DNA from: Nitrososphaerota archaeon | Lineage (GTDB): Archaea; Thermoproteota; Nitrososphaeria; Nitrososphaerales; Nitrosopumilaceae | DNA length: 64,000 nt | Direction of reading: 5' to 3' | Assembly (NCBI GenBank): GCA_028867785.1 | Contig: JAGWFS010000004.1 | Location: 148,238 to 212,237 of the forward strand | Shown here: in pieces, positions 35,143 to 44,831 of the stretch | Position numbering within the stretch: the first letter of the stretch is position 1 | Layout: each line of letters starts with the position of its first letter | Notes under the pieces: generated by a model | Told to the model about the DNA's origin: nothing | Seen by the model: the letters and a program-made list of their open reading frames with translations, nothing else | Databases searched by the model: none | Program-made: the position numbers and the translations under genes

Positions 35143-35682
35143 ATGGGAGATCATCCAAAGAATTCGCGCAAAATGTGGAGAAAACCAAAACGACCTCTGA
35201 ATTATGATTTACTAAATGAAGAATTGTATGTTCTAGGTACTTATGGACTCAAGAATAAGAGAGAACTCTGGAAGGCGCACACTGAACTTTCTAGAATAAG
35301 AAATCAAGCCAGATCTCTTTTGGCTTTGACACAAGATGTTCGAAGTCAGAAAGAGCCAACCCTTATGAAATCATTGACAAGAGTAGGATTGGTAAAAGAA
35401 AACTCAACCTTAGATGACGTTTTGAATCTCAAAGTAACTGATTTGTTGGCACGCAGATTACAGACGGTAATTCAGAAAAGAGCCAACATCAAGAGTCCAT
35501 ATCTTGCAAGACAGACCGTTGTACACGGGCATGTCATGATAGGAGAAAGAATAGTAAACATTCCGTCATATACCGTCACGGTAGAAGAAGAAAGTCAAGT
35601 GAATCTATCACCAGAGATTGAACTTGGTAAAACCAAACAGCAACCTCCCGTTGAAGCCCAGCCTGAGCAGCCAGCAGAATAA
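35143..35682 (+). CDS. rps4: Ribosomal protein S4
   Basis: The 179-aa protein begins MGDHPKNSRKMWRKPKRPLN and carries the S4 RNA-binding domain at about 100-150 (LLARRLQTVIQKR, HVMIGERIVNIPSYTVT). It binds 16S rRNA early in 30S assembly. It has a short Gln/Pro/Glu-rich tail (PPVEAQPEQPAE). It lies 9 bases after rps13, as in the common archaeal S13-S4 order. The usual S11 and rpoD partners do not follow; glmS does. Confidence 0.95.
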   Translation: MGDHPKNSRKMWRKPKRPLNYDLLNEELYVLGTYGLKNKRELWKAHTELSRIRNQARSLLALTQDVRSQKEPTLMKSLTRVGLVKENSTLDDVLNLKVTDLLARRLQTVIQKRANIKSPYLARQTVVHGHVMIGERIVNIPSYTVTVEEESQVNLSPEIELGKTKQQPPVEAQPEQPAE

Positions 35683-35723
35683 AGACACGCAATTATTATT
35701 TATCCAGAGGTACATAGAATAGC

Positions 35724-37490
35724 ATGTGCTCGATTATAGGATATCTCGGCCTAAATCAGGCTGCGCCTATAATAGTGAAGGGATTGAAGAGGATGGAATA
35801 CCGCGGTTATGATAGTGTTGGAGTTGCTACATTTTCTAACAATCAGATTCTGGTAAGAAAAGGCGTTGGCAAAGTAATAGAAGTAAACAAGATGGTAAGA
35901 CTTGACGAGCTTTCCGGAACTGTTGGAATAGGGCATACCAGATGGGCTACGCATGGAACAGTCACTGATACAAATGCTCATCCTCATCCATCCAGTACTG
36001 GAGAGGTAGCCATCGTACATAATGGAATAATAGAAAATCACGAGGAACTGAAAAAGGATCTTCAGCAGAAAGGATATACTTTCAAGAGTCAGACAGATAG
36101 CGAAGTAATCGCAAATCTTCTCCAGTATCACTACGACAAGATGAGGAACATAAAGCAGTCAATGATTGATACTGTTGCCGATCTCAGAGGAGATTATGCT
36201 TTTGTTGCAGTTTTTGAGGATGGAACATTATCTGCTGCAAGATTTCACGAGCCCCTCATAATTGGGATTGGAAAACAAGGGTATTTCATTTCCAGTGATG
36301 TTCTAGGGTTTGTAGAACATACGGATGAAGTCATCTATTTGGACAATAGAGAATTTGTCATTATTGGCAGTTCAGAAATACAGATTTTTGATTTTGACGC
36401 AAACCCAGTACAGCACCACATTACAAAGGTATCAAAGGAATTTGCGGACGTATACAAAGGCGAGTACGCTCATTTTACTCTCAAGGAAATATCAGAGCAG
36501 CCAGTTACCATTCTAAATGCTGGAAGCAATACAAAACTTGAGCTTGATTTGGCAACAGATTTTATTCGACACGCCAAGGCTCTTTACATAACTGGAAGCG
36601 GAACCAGCTATAATGCAGCCCTTGTAGCTAAGTTTCTTTTTTCAAAATATGCCAAGATCAAGATAGAGCCAATGATATCAAGCGAGGTGCATTTTTCACC
36701 AGATGTTTTTGAACAACAGTCCATTCTAATAGCGTTATCTCAGAGTGGGGAAAGTGCAGACGTGTTGGAAGCCGTAAACATTGCAAAAAAATCAGGAGCT
36801 AAAATTATTTCAATTGTAAACATAATGACATCATCTCTTTCCCATCTGTCATCCATATCCATAGGGTTAGGATGCGGTCCTGAAATAGGAGTAGCTGCAA
36901 CGAAGAGCTTTACTGCACAACTCGCAATACTGTACAAAATGGTAGATAAAATATGCGAGGGCGGTTTAGGCCTAGATCTTGCCAAGGTTTCAGAAGCAAT
37001 AAAGAGAAATCTTTCAGATGATTTCAAGTCCAAGATTCAGGAAATAGCAAAAAAACTCAAAGACGTGTCAGACATATACGTACTAGGCAGAGGAATCCAC
37101 TATCCCATCGCATTAGAATCTTCATTGAAGCTCAAAGAACTCACATACATACATGCAGAGGGCCTTCCTGGAGGGGAATTAAAACATGGTCCACTTGCCT
37201 TAATGGACGCCAATACACATGTGATTATGATCAATCCAGACGACTCGACTTACTCAGATACGCTAACTAGTGCACGTGAAATAAAGGCAAGAGGCGCCAA
37301 AGTCATAGGAATTTCAGACAAGCCCAGTGACGTCTACGATTATTGGATAGAGGTACCAAAAGTAGACGAATCAATGTACCCATTAGTGGAAATTGTACCC
37401 ATTCAGCTTTTGGCGTATTATGCAGCTGTTGAAAAAGATACAGACCCCGATTATCCAAGAAACTTGGCAAAATCGGTAACAGTCAAGTGA
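35724..37490 (+). CDS. glmS: Glutamine-fructose-6-phosphate aminotransferase
   Basis: The protein has 588 aa. It begins MCSIIGYLG with the N-terminal nucleophile Cys of the glutaminase domain, then GHTRWATHG and HNGIIENHEEL. Two SIS domains follow (YITGSGTSYNAALVAK; VLGRGIHYPIALESSLKLKE) and the C-terminus ends YPRNLAKSVTVK. It makes glucosamine-6-phosphate for UDP-GlcNAc and surface glycans. It is convergent with the CobT-like gene, overlapping it by 8 bases. Confidence 0.96.
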   Translation: MCSIIGYLGLNQAAPIIVKGLKRMEYRGYDSVGVATFSNNQILVRKGVGKVIEVNKMVRLDELSGTVGIGHTRWATHGTVTDTNAHPHPSSTGEVAIVHNGIIENHEELKKDLQQKGYTFKSQTDSEVIANLLQYHYDKMRNIKQSMIDTVADLRGDYAFVAVFEDGTLSAARFHEPLIIGIGKQGYFISSDVLGFVEHTDEVIYLDNREFVIIGSSEIQIFDFDANPVQHHITKVSKEFADVYKGEYAHFTLKEISEQPVTILNAGSNTKLELDLATDFIRHAKALYITGSGTSYNAALVAKFLFSKYAKIKIEPMISSEVHFSPDVFEQQSILIALSQSGESADVLEAVNIAKKSGAKIISIVNIMTSSLSHLSSISIGLGCGPEIGVAATKSFTAQLAILYKMVDKICEGGLGLDLAKVSEAIKRNLSDDFKSKIQEIAKKLKDVSDIYVLGRGIHYPIALESSLKLKELTYIHAEGLPGGELKHGPLALMDANTHVIMINPDDSTYSDTLTSAREIKARGAKVIGISDKPSDVYDYWIEVPKVDESMYPLVEIVPIQLLAYYAAVEKDTDPDYPRNLAKSVTVK

Positions 37491-38538
37491 TTCGCAGATA
37501 TTCTTTTTCCGTAAGAGAGAGCAATTTTTCTGTCCCTATACCAGTTTTTAACATACATGCAATCGAGGCTCCCCCTGCGCCAGCTCCTTCTTTAACAAAT
37601 CCTTCAGCATATGAGCGAAGACCCGAAATCTTGGATTGACCAAGCCTGAGTTTAGCAACAAGTATAGGAAGATCAAATATTTGTGCAATCGTATCTTCCA
37701 GATTTGCAGATTTGTCATCTGCTACATAAGAGGTGGTGCCTACAGCAGTATTTTTGCCACCAAACCCTATGCTTTTTGCAAAACACAAGACAGCTGCCAT
37801 TTGTGTTCCCCCCGCCAATAGCACATTGGTTATTTCAGAGCAAGTGCTGAGTATTCCTGCCACTGTTGGTATCATGGGATCACCAAGCTGTGCAACAATG
37901 TCAAATGGATCATTTGATTGTACTCGTTTCAACGCATTTTTTACAATTTCAGACTTGAGATGAAAGGGATTGTCCGGCATGCTGCTGCTTACCAACGCCT
38001 TTAGACCAAAACCTTCGAGTACTCCAAGTGCTGTCGTGGTTCCTCCCGGAATACTTTCTCCGATTACAAGGCAGTCGGTAGAAGCTCCAAGAAACCTGCC
38101 AATTATTCTGCCATATTCTACTGCTTTTCGTATATCTTCCTGACTTAGTGCTGGTTCATCTGAGATATTTTTCCCATACTCAAGTTTCATATCTATGAAT
38201 GGAAGTTTCGGTTGGATTTTGCTTCCCGCGTTAATTATTATGCTTGGTATGCTTGCAGCTTCGAGAGCTGTTTTCGTCAAGAGTGCTGGAGTAGGTTTTC
38301 CATCCGGAGTCATTGGTATTACGGATATACTTTTACAGTGGCCATAGTGAATGAACTCGGCATCTGCAGGTCCCGTATATTTTATCAGATCAGGATGTTC
38401 TCCTGCAACAGTAATGCCTGGAGTTTCCGAAGTTGCAGTATACGATATTACTAGGGAAAAGGCGAATCTTTTTTGTTTTGTTTTATCTATAAAATCCAAT
38501 CCTGCTTTTCTGTTTCCCAAGATTTCTATGTCTTGCAA
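37483..38538 (-). CDS. cobT: CobT-like nicotinate-nucleotide phosphoribosyltransferase (archaeal type)
   Basis: The 351-aa protein matches the archaeal family related to nicotinate-nucleotide:dimethylbenzimidazole phosphoribosyltransferase: FALVISYTATSETPGITVAG-like start, ESIPGGTTTALGVL near residue 160, LLAGGTQMAAVL and a final GAGAGGASIACML. It is predicted to activate the lower-ligand base of cobalamin. Thaumarchaea synthesise cobalamin, which agrees. It is first downstream of the MBL-fold gene on the same strand, with a 3-base gap. Confidence 0.82.
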   Translation of the reverse strand: MQDIEILGNRKAGLDFIDKTKQKRFAFSLVISYTATSETPGITVAGEHPDLIKYTGPADAEFIHYGHCKSISVIPMTPDGKPTPALLTKTALEAASIPSIIINAGSKIQPKLPFIDMKLEYGKNISDEPALSQEDIRKAVEYGRIIGRFLGASTDCLVIGESIPGGTTTALGVLEGFGLKALVSSSMPDNPFHLKSEIVKNALKRVQSNDPFDIVAQLGDPMIPTVAGILSTCSEITNVLLAGGTQMAAVLCFAKSIGFGGKNTAVGTTSYVADDKSANLEDTIAQIFDLPILVAKLRLGQSKISGLRSYAEGFVKEGAGAGGASIACMLKTGIGTEKLLSLTEKEYLRIT

Positions 38539-38541
38539 AAC

Positions 38542-39156
38542 CTAATCACTACTCATGAATTCTAGAAATTCTTTTTCTGTGCGAGGTTGAAGTACAAAAT
38601 TGGTTTTCTTTTCTCGCCCCATAGTAGAGGTTAACGAGCTGCCATAATTATGTCCGGGATAAAGAACGAGGTTGTCATCCATCTCGGATACAATATCAAA
38701 CAAGCTATGATAAAGCTCTTTTGCACTACCGCCGGGAAGATCTACCCTGCCACAATTTCCCACAAACAATGTATCACCGGAGAAAATCTTTCCATCCCCA
38801 ATCAAACACATGCTGTCTTTTGAGTGTCCCGGAGTGTGAACGACAACAAGTTCCGAATTTCCAAACTTTATTTTGTCTCCCTCAGATACAGTAGCGTCAT
38901 TTTGTAGGGTTGAGAATTCGTGTTGTAAGATCTTGGCACCAGTCTTCTTTGCCATAGCCTCATTACCAACAGTATGATCAAAGTGATGGTGAGTATTTAC
39001 TATGTATTTTACTTTCAAGCTATTTTTTTCAATTATGTCCAATACAAGATCTAGATCCCATGAGGGATCTAAAATTATGGCTTCGCTTGTTTGTTCATCC
39101 TCAAGTATGTAGGTAAAATTTTGCATGTTCCCTACCTCGAGTTGGTATACTTTCAT
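38542..39156 (-). CDS. Metallo-beta-lactamase-fold hydrolase, glyoxalase II-like
   Basis: This 204-aa protein has THHHFDHTVG (HxHxDH), a later HTPGHSKDSM, SGDTLFVGNCGRVDLPGG and LYPGHNYG, supplying the two-metal site of the glyoxalase II/persulfide dioxygenase-like group. The substrate is unknown: a thioester or persulfide is the usual range. Its ATG overlaps the end of nnrE by 4 bases. Confidence 0.85.
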   Translation of the reverse strand: MKVYQLEVGNMQNFTYILEDEQTSEAIILDPSWDLDLVLDIIEKNSLKVKYIVNTHHHFDHTVGNEAMAKKTGAKILQHEFSTLQNDATVSEGDKIKFGNSELVVVHTPGHSKDSMCLIGDGKIFSGDTLFVGNCGRVDLPGGSAKELYHSLFDIVSEMDDNLVLYPGHNYGSSLTSTMGREKKTNFVLQPRTEKEFLEFMSSD

Positions 39157-39803
39157 AGTACTCCCACCTCAGATTCTGGAGGAATGCCTATTTTTTCAAC
39201 AAGTATTTTTCCACACATGTCCATCCTTTTTGGCATTCCAATCTTCATTTTGTGATATGTTATGGTTGCATCTGCTTTTACGCATTTATCCATCGCAGTA
39301 CCAGAATCAGGATCTAGCCCGGAGGGCACATCTACTGCAAGTTTGAAGGATTTGCTTTTATTTATCAAATCAATTGCTGTAGAATAGGGCTCCCTTATCT
39401 TTCCTGAAATTCCAGTTCCTAGAATACCATCAATTATAATGTCTGCATCAAGGTCCACTTGGTTGGAATCAGAGGTTATGATAAGGTTCACAGAAGTCAT
39501 TCTCTCCAAAAGATTCCAATTGGATGCAGCCTCCTTGGTTTTTATTTTGTCTGGATTTCCAAGTAGGACTACGGTTGGCCTGCATCCAAAGCCTGCAAGA
39601 TGTCTTGCAACGACAAATGCATCTCCCCCATTATTTCCCAATCCCGCAAATACGGTTACTTTCTTTTCTTGCAGATTTTCAAATTTTTCAAGTATATATC
39701 TGGCAGTTGCCGCACCTGCATTTTCCATCATTAGTTTTCTAAAAAATCCCATTTGATGACCGTTCTCCTCTATTTGCATCATTTGTTTGACTGTGATTTC
39801 CAC
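39153..39803 (-). CDS. nnrE: NAD(P)H-hydrate epimerase
   Basis: The 216-aa YjeF_N-fold protein has FAGLGNNGGDAFVVARHL, VNLIITSDS, DIIIDGILGTGISG, LAVDVPSGLDPDSG and a final ITYHKMKIG. It repairs damaged NAD(P)H by epimerising the hydrate. The dehydratase domain (NnrD) often fused to it is missing, so it must be elsewhere. First gene of the nnrE-MBL-cobT minus-strand run. Confidence 0.9.
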   Translation of the reverse strand: MEITVKQMMQIEENGHQMGFFRKLMMENAGAATARYILEKFENLQEKKVTVFAGLGNNGGDAFVVARHLAGFGCRPTVVLLGNPDKIKTKEAASNWNLLERMTSVNLIITSDSNQVDLDADIIIDGILGTGISGKIREPYSTAIDLINKSKSFKLAVDVPSGLDPDSGTAMDKCVKADATITYHKMKIGMPKRMDMCGKILVEKIGIPPESEVGVL

Positions 39804-39930
39804 ATCTTTTCACAAATTTATGTCAAATAAGGGCTTTACCAAATTATAACTTGTTGCGCACGGTAAGAATACATTACTCATAATTCAGACAGATGCAATT
39901 TTTCAAGATAATTTATCAAGAGTATTCAAA

Positions 39931-40015
39931 TGCGGGAGAAGGGATTTGAACCCTCGAAATCCTAAGATACTAGCCCCTCAAGCTAGCGCCTTTGACCAGG
40001 CTGGGCGACTCCCGC
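39931..40015 (-). tRNA. tRNA-Leu (anticodon GAG)
   Basis: The acceptor stem GCGGGAG/CTCCCGC, the anticodon stem CTAGC/GCTAG with loop TTGAGGG (anticodon GAG), a long variable arm (about 14 bases), the T arm AGGGTTCAAATCCCT and discriminator A are all present. No intron, and CCA is not encoded. Confidence 0.95.
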
Positions 40016-40040
40016 AGATGCAATACCCATGTATGGTTTT

Positions 40041-40046
40041 TATAAG
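40041..40046 (+). promoter_or_regulatory. TATA box of the rpoN-eno-rps2 run
   Basis: TTTTTATAAGCC puts TATAAG 21-26 bases before the GTG start of rpoN at 40067, consistent with a leaderless transcript. Confidence 0.6.
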
Positions 40047-40066
40047 CCTTGATTACTTTTTGAAAC

Positions 40067-40303
40067 GTGTTAATACCTGTTAGATGTTTTACTTGCGGAA
40101 ATTTAATTGCAGACAAATTTAAGGAATATCAGAATCGCGTTAAAGGTGGAGAAGATCCAGCCAAAGTTCTAAGTTCTTTCGGACTGAAACGATATTGCTG
40201 TAGAACTATGATGTTAACATCGGTAGAAACAATTCACCAAGTTATTCCGTTTTACGAAGCAATTAGGAGAAGGGAGCAAGAAGTTCAATCCGAGCTAGAA
40301 TAG
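40067..40303 (+). CDS. rpoN: DNA-directed RNA polymerase subunit N
   Basis: The 78-aa protein starts at GTG and reads MLIPVRCFTCGNLIADKF, with a CFTCG...RYCCRTMMLT zinc site (C-x2-C and CC), the hallmark of RPB10/RpoN. It lies 1 base before the eno start. rpoN-eno-rps2-memo-mvk is a standard archaeal order, with the kinase, IPK, IDI and prenyl synthase following here. Confidence 0.96.
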   Translation: MLIPVRCFTCGNLIADKFKEYQNRVKGGEDPAKVLSSFGLKRYCCRTMMLTSVETIHQVIPFYEAIRRREQEVQSELE

Positions 40304-40304
40304 G

Positions 40305-41543
40305 ATGGCACGGATTACCTCAATTGAGGGAAGGCTGGTATACAACAGCAGAGGAAGCAAAACAATCGAAGTAGATGTCATAGCAGACAATGAATACATG
40401 GGAAGAGTTTGTGCACCGTCTGGCGCAAGTGTAGGAAAATATGAGGCACAAAGTTTTCCGGAAAACAGTCCCGAGAAGAGCCTTCAAATTCTCAAGGCAA
40501 ATGAGAAAAAATTTGTCGGACTAGATCCTTCCAATCTCAAATCCATTCACGAAACATTAAGAGACATAGATTCAACTCCTGATTATTCAAAAATTGGCGG
40601 TTCGGTTGCGTTTTCTCTTACAATAGCATCGGTTGATTGTGCGGCAAAATCTGAAAAAATCCCAATGTTTAAGATGTTGACTAGAGACTCTGATCTGAGA
40701 TTTCCATTTCCACTTGGCAATATTTTAGGAGGCGGGGCTCATGCAGGGCCCGGTACTCCAGATATTCAAGAGATCCTGGTTTGTGCCACTGGTTCAAAAA
40801 CCATAAGAGATGCAATCGAAGTGAATTTTGCAGTACACAAGGAGCTTGGAAAGATACTTGCAAAACAAGATCTGGGATTTACAAATGGAAGAGGGGATGA
40901 AGGTGGCTGGGCTCCAAAACTTGACAACGATAAAGCGCTAGAGGTTTCTGCCAGAGCATGTGAACAGTTAGGATTTACATTGGGAAAAGAAGTGTCACTT
41001 GGAGTAGATTTTGCCTCAACTACACAATGGGATGAAAAGAAGAAGAGATACGTCTACAACAGAGCAGGTTTTGAAAATACACCAGAAGAACAAATAGAAT
41101 TTGCTTCAGACATGATAAAGAAATACAAGCTGGCATATGCCGAGGATGCGGTTCACGAGGAGGCGTTTGATGACATGGCAGTTCTGGCCAAGAGATTTCC
41201 AAATATGCTAATAACAGGAGATGATCTTTTGGTGACCAATGTCGAAATTTTAAAGAAGGCGGCTGAAAGAAAGGCATGCAATGCAGCTATTTTGAAGGTA
41301 AACCAAGCAGGAAGCCTTTATGATGCCCTTGAATTTGCAAAAGAAGCTTCAAGAAACAACATAAAGATAATCACTTCGCATAGATCTGGCGAGTCTTCTG
41401 ATTCCCACATATCACATATTGGAATAGCTACAAAATCCAAGATGCTAAAGGTTGGAGTCGTGGGGGGAGAAAGAGTAGCTAAACTAAACGAATTGCTGCG
41501 TATCGCAGAGTATGATTTAATACGTGGAATGGTCGAGATTTAA
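40305..41543 (+). CDS. eno: Enolase
   Basis: The 412-aa protein has the N-terminal NSRGSKTIEVDV, the SGASVGKYEA loop, AEDAVHEEAFDDM, ITGDDLLVTN, the catalytic-lysine strand ILKVNQAGSL and SHRSGESSDSHISHI. It interconverts 2-phosphoglycerate and phosphoenolpyruvate in gluconeogenesis and glycolysis. In the last motif the usual GETED-type acids are replaced by ESSDS, an archaeal-side variation. Confidence 0.96.
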   Translation: MARITSIEGRLVYNSRGSKTIEVDVIADNEYMGRVCAPSGASVGKYEAQSFPENSPEKSLQILKANEKKFVGLDPSNLKSIHETLRDIDSTPDYSKIGGSVAFSLTIASVDCAAKSEKIPMFKMLTRDSDLRFPFPLGNILGGGAHAGPGTPDIQEILVCATGSKTIRDAIEVNFAVHKELGKILAKQDLGFTNGRGDEGGWAPKLDNDKALEVSARACEQLGFTLGKEVSLGVDFASTTQWDEKKKRYVYNRAGFENTPEEQIEFASDMIKKYKLAYAEDAVHEEAFDDMAVLAKRFPNMLITGDDLLVTNVEILKKAAERKACNAAILKVNQAGSLYDALEFAKEASRNNIKIITSHRSGESSDSHISHIGIATKSKMLKVGVVGGERVAKLNELLRIAEYDLIRGMVEI

Positions 41544-41552
41544 GAACACGTC

Positions 41553-42224
41553 ATGAGCAAACAGGAAGAATTCGAACACATGGAAAAGTATGTCCTGTCC
41601 ACAGGCATAAGAGTCGGAACTCAAGTAAAGACAAAATTCATGATACCGTTTATCACAAAGGCAACAAACGAGGGCCTCTACATTATCGACAGTAAAAAGA
41701 CTTTGTCTCGCATTCAGACAGCGTCAAAATTTATCAATAGATCTACCATCTCAAAAGTATTCATATGTTCAGGCAGAGAATATGCCAGTACTCCAATTGA
41801 AAAATTCTGTGAGCTAACAGGTGCTACACCCATGCTTGGACGATTTATGCCTGGCACACTTACAAATCCGCTTTTGCCCTACTACATAGAACCAGAATTG
41901 GTTCTAGTATCAGATCCTCAAGTTGACGAACAAGCGATTTTAGAAGCTACAAATGCAGGAATACCAGTCATTGCAATAGCCAACACGGACAATGTCACAT
42001 CCAAAGTGGACCTGGTCATACCAGCAAACAACAGAGGCAGAAAATCCCTTGCTGCAATCTATTGGTTGCTAGCTAGAGAAATACTGCTGCAAAAGGGAAG
42101 TCTCAAAGCTGATGAGTCTATGAAATACGAGATAGACGATTTTGAAACAAAGATAACAGAAGAGGAATTGGAAGAAGAGGCTGAAAGAGCCCCGTCCATG
42201 AGAATGAGAAATAAGAGGCAATAA
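41553..42224 (+). CDS. rps2: Ribosomal protein S2
   Basis: The 223-aa protein shows the S2 landmarks GRFMPGTLTNPLLPYYIEPELVL in outline (GRFMPGTLTNP, EPELVLVSDP), GIPVIAIANTDN and NNRGRKSLAAIYWLLARE. It has an acidic C-terminal stretch (EEELEEEAERAPS). It sits 9 bases after eno and 4 before the MEMO gene. Confidence 0.96.
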   Translation: MSKQEEFEHMEKYVLSTGIRVGTQVKTKFMIPFITKATNEGLYIIDSKKTLSRIQTASKFINRSTISKVFICSGREYASTPIEKFCELTGATPMLGRFMPGTLTNPLLPYYIEPELVLVSDPQVDEQAILEATNAGIPVIAIANTDNVTSKVDLVIPANNRGRKSLAAIYWLLAREILLQKGSLKADESMKYEIDDFETKITEEELEEEAERAPSMRMRNKRQ

Positions 42225-42228
42225 CACA

Positions 42229-43065
42229 ATGCAGATAAGAACACCAGCTGTAGCTGGAATGTTCTATCCAAAAACACAGGAAGAAACAAGATCAACTATC
42301 AGAGAATGCTTCTTACACGATTTTGGTCCTAGGAGAATGTTTCCCTCAGCAGACAATGAAAACATAATTGGTGTCATTTGCCCTCATGCGGGATACATGT
42401 ATTCAGGTCCAATCGCTGCAAATTCTTATTATGCCATATCCTCGCTGAGGCCAGATCTAGTAATAATCATAGGACCAAACCACTGGGGAATAGGCTGCAA
42501 CATAGCTGCAATGAAAGAAGGGGTTTGGAGAACACCACTTGGAGATGTAGAGGTTGATGCCGATGCAGCGCTTGAGATAAACAAGATATCAGATGTTGTG
42601 GAGCTTGACTTTTTTTCTCATACCAGAGACCACAGCATTGAAGTACAAATTCCAATGCTACAGGAGATTTACTCTCATAGATTTAAAATACTGCCCATAA
42701 TTTTGATAGATCAGAGCTACAATTCCGCAAAAGAGATAGGTAGTGCCATATCAAAAATAGCAAAAAATAAAAAAATTGTGGTAATAGGTTCATCAGACTT
42801 TACACATTACGAAGACAATGAATACGCACACAAGCAGGACAAATCCTTGATTGAGCCAATATTGGAGATGGATGTGGACAAATTCTATAGAGTTTTACAA
42901 AAAAATCGCGTAAGCGCTTGCGGATATGGAGCGATAGCTTCTACCATGATAGCTTGTAGAGAGATTGGTGCCACAAAAGGCACACTAGTAAAATATGCCA
43001 CCAGTGGAGATGTGACTGGCGAGAAAAGCTCAGTGGTAGGATATGCATCGATAATTTTTTCATGA
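42229..43065 (+). CDS. MEMO-family protein (AmmeMemoRadiSam system protein B)
   Basis: The 278-aa protein has PAVAGMFYPKTQEE, CPHAGYMYSGPIAA (metal-site His), IIGPNHWGIG, FFSHTRDHSIEVQIPML and SSDFTHYED. These are the conserved positions of MEMO proteins, structural relatives of extradiol dioxygenases. The archaeal function is uncertain. Its place in the r-protein/mevalonate operon is widely conserved. Overlaps the mevalonate kinase start by 4 bases (ATGA). Confidence 0.93.
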   Translation: MQIRTPAVAGMFYPKTQEETRSTIRECFLHDFGPRRMFPSADNENIIGVICPHAGYMYSGPIAANSYYAISSLRPDLVIIIGPNHWGIGCNIAAMKEGVWRTPLGDVEVDADAALEINKISDVVELDFFSHTRDHSIEVQIPMLQEIYSHRFKILPIILIDQSYNSAKEIGSAISKIAKNKKIVVIGSSDFTHYEDNEYAHKQDKSLIEPILEMDVDKFYRVLQKNRVSACGYGAIASTMIACREIGATKGTLVKYATSGDVTGEKSSVVGYASIIFS

Positions 43066-44015
43066 AATCAGTAGCATCAGCTCCAGGCAAGGTCATCCTT
43101 TTTGGCGAACATTTTGTCGTACATGGAGTCAAAGCCATACTTTGTACTATTGATAAGAGAATTACTGCTACATCTCAATTGTTAGATGAGAGAAAGATAC
43201 GTATCAAGTCTAGACTTGGAAATGCAGAGTTGAACCTAGACATGTCTTCCAACCTAGATTCAATATCACCTAAATTTATGAGGCCATTCTTACACATAGC
43301 AAAAGAAACACTCAGAGAATTTAATGAGAATAGAGGTGTGGAGATAATTCTAGAATCAGACATACCAGCCGGAATAGGCTTGGGTTCATCATCTGCTGCA
43401 TGTGTTGCTACAACCGCGTCTGTTGCAGGACTATTTGGTAGAAAATCCAAAGAAGATATTCTAAAAAGGGCCATAGAGTCAGAACGCATCATATTTGAGG
43501 ATGTTTCCGGTGCAGATTCGTCCGTGTCTGTATTTGGAGGCCTGATAACATACAGCAAGGACGGGATTGAAAAGATTGATTCTAAGAACGATCTAAGTTT
43601 GATAATAGCAAACTCAAACCAGATTCACAGTACGAGAGAGGTTGTTTTGAAGGTTAAAGAATTCAAAAACAAAAATGAGAAGCTTTTTGCAGAAATGTGC
43701 GAACAAGAAAATGCGATAATAAAGAATGTCCTATCTGCAATAAAAGAGGACAACCTGACCAGTCTCGGTTTTTTAATGTCAAAAAATCAAGAGATGCTAG
43801 AGAAGATAAATGTGTCAACAGACAGGCTTGATCTTCTCATAAGAGAGGCATCCAAGACATCTTACGGCGCAAAAATAACAGGAGCAGGAGGAGGGGGTTG
43901 CATAATTTCTTTGGTAGATGAATCCAATGCCGCAACAACGCTTGAGAACCTAAGAAAAATTAGCGACTGCTTTATTTCAAAGATAGACTTTGAGGGACTA
44001 AGTTATTCTCAATAG
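43062..44015 (+). CDS. mvk: Mevalonate kinase
   Basis: The 317-aa GHMP kinase has PGKVILFGEHFVVHG at the N-terminus, the ATP-binding IPAGIGLGSSSAACVA near 105, EDVSGADSSVSVFGG and the C-terminal KITGAGGGGCIISL. It phosphorylates mevalonate. It is followed by isopentenyl phosphate kinase after 71 bases, so the archaeal (phosphomevalonate decarboxylation or dehydration then IPK) route is expected. Confidence 0.95.
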   Translation: MKSVASAPGKVILFGEHFVVHGVKAILCTIDKRITATSQLLDERKIRIKSRLGNAELNLDMSSNLDSISPKFMRPFLHIAKETLREFNENRGVEIILESDIPAGIGLGSSSAACVATTASVAGLFGRKSKEDILKRAIESERIIFEDVSGADSSVSVFGGLITYSKDGIEKIDSKNDLSLIIANSNQIHSTREVVLKVKEFKNKNEKLFAEMCEQENAIIKNVLSAIKEDNLTSLGFLMSKNQEMLEKINVSTDRLDLLIREASKTSYGAKITGAGGGGCIISLVDESNAATTLENLRKISDCFISKIDFEGLSYSQ

Positions 44016-44086
44016 GAACTTTGGACTTCTTTAAGCAATAGCATGAGAGAGACTTTTTAAAACCGTCCATATCATTGATAAAAATC

Positions 44087-44830
44087 ATGATTCTTATCAA
44101 ACTTGGAGGATCAATAATCACAAACAAGCAGAAACCATTAACAGCCAATATTTCTGCGATTAAACGAATTGCCTCACATTTGAAAAAAGTAAAGGAACCA
44201 TACATGGTGGTTCACGGAGGCGGTTCCTTTGGACATTATTGGTCAGTCAAGTACGATATGCATACAAAACCTGACAGGTATAGCATCAGAGGAGTTTCAG
44301 TCGTTAAAAACTCAATGGTAGAATTGAACAGACTGGTTCTACAAGTGTTTCTTCAATCAAATCTTAATCCATATTGTCTTCCTCCGTCAGATTTTATTTT
44401 TGGAAACAAACCAATAACAAAGAAAACAAAAGAGATTTCAAAAATTGCAAATACTGGATTGGTTCCCATCTCGTATGGTGATGTCATGTGGCACGGCAAA
44501 AACAAATTCTACATACTATCAGGAGACAAGATAATTGGAATGCTGACTAGGATTCTAAAACCGCGTCTTGCAATTTTTGTAACAAACGTAGATGGGGTAT
44601 ACTCTGATATTAAAAATAGAAAATTAATTTATGAAATAACTGCGGAAAGACCCACAGTTGCAGATGTCAAGATGGATGTAACTGGCGGCATGAATCGTAA
44701 GATAAGAGAAGCCATATACATGTCCAAAGGCGGAACAGATGTCTTTTTTGTCAATGGAAAGATACCGCAAAGAATGATAAATGCAGTAAATGGCAAAGAA
44801 TTTGAAGGCACGTTATTTAGAGGAAAATAA
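44087..44830 (+). CDS. ipk: Isopentenyl phosphate kinase
   Basis: The protein has 247 aa from ATG 44087 (MILIKLGGSIITNKQ); a TTG 12 bases upstream is less likely. It belongs to the amino-acid-kinase fold with VVHGGGSFGHYW carrying the diagnostic IPK His, ISYGDVMWHG, FVTNVDGVYSD and VTGGMNRKI. It converts isopentenyl phosphate to IPP in the archaeal mevalonate pathway. IDI starts 1 base after its stop. Confidence 0.95.
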   Translation: MILIKLGGSIITNKQKPLTANISAIKRIASHLKKVKEPYMVVHGGGSFGHYWSVKYDMHTKPDRYSIRGVSVVKNSMVELNRLVLQVFLQSNLNPYCLPPSDFIFGNKPITKKTKEISKIANTGLVPISYGDVMWHGKNKFYILSGDKIIGMLTRILKPRLAIFVTNVDGVYSDIKNRKLIYEITAERPTVADVKMDVTGGMNRKIREAIYMSKGGTDVFFVNGKIPQRMINAVNGKEFEGTLFRGK

Positions 44831-44831
44831 G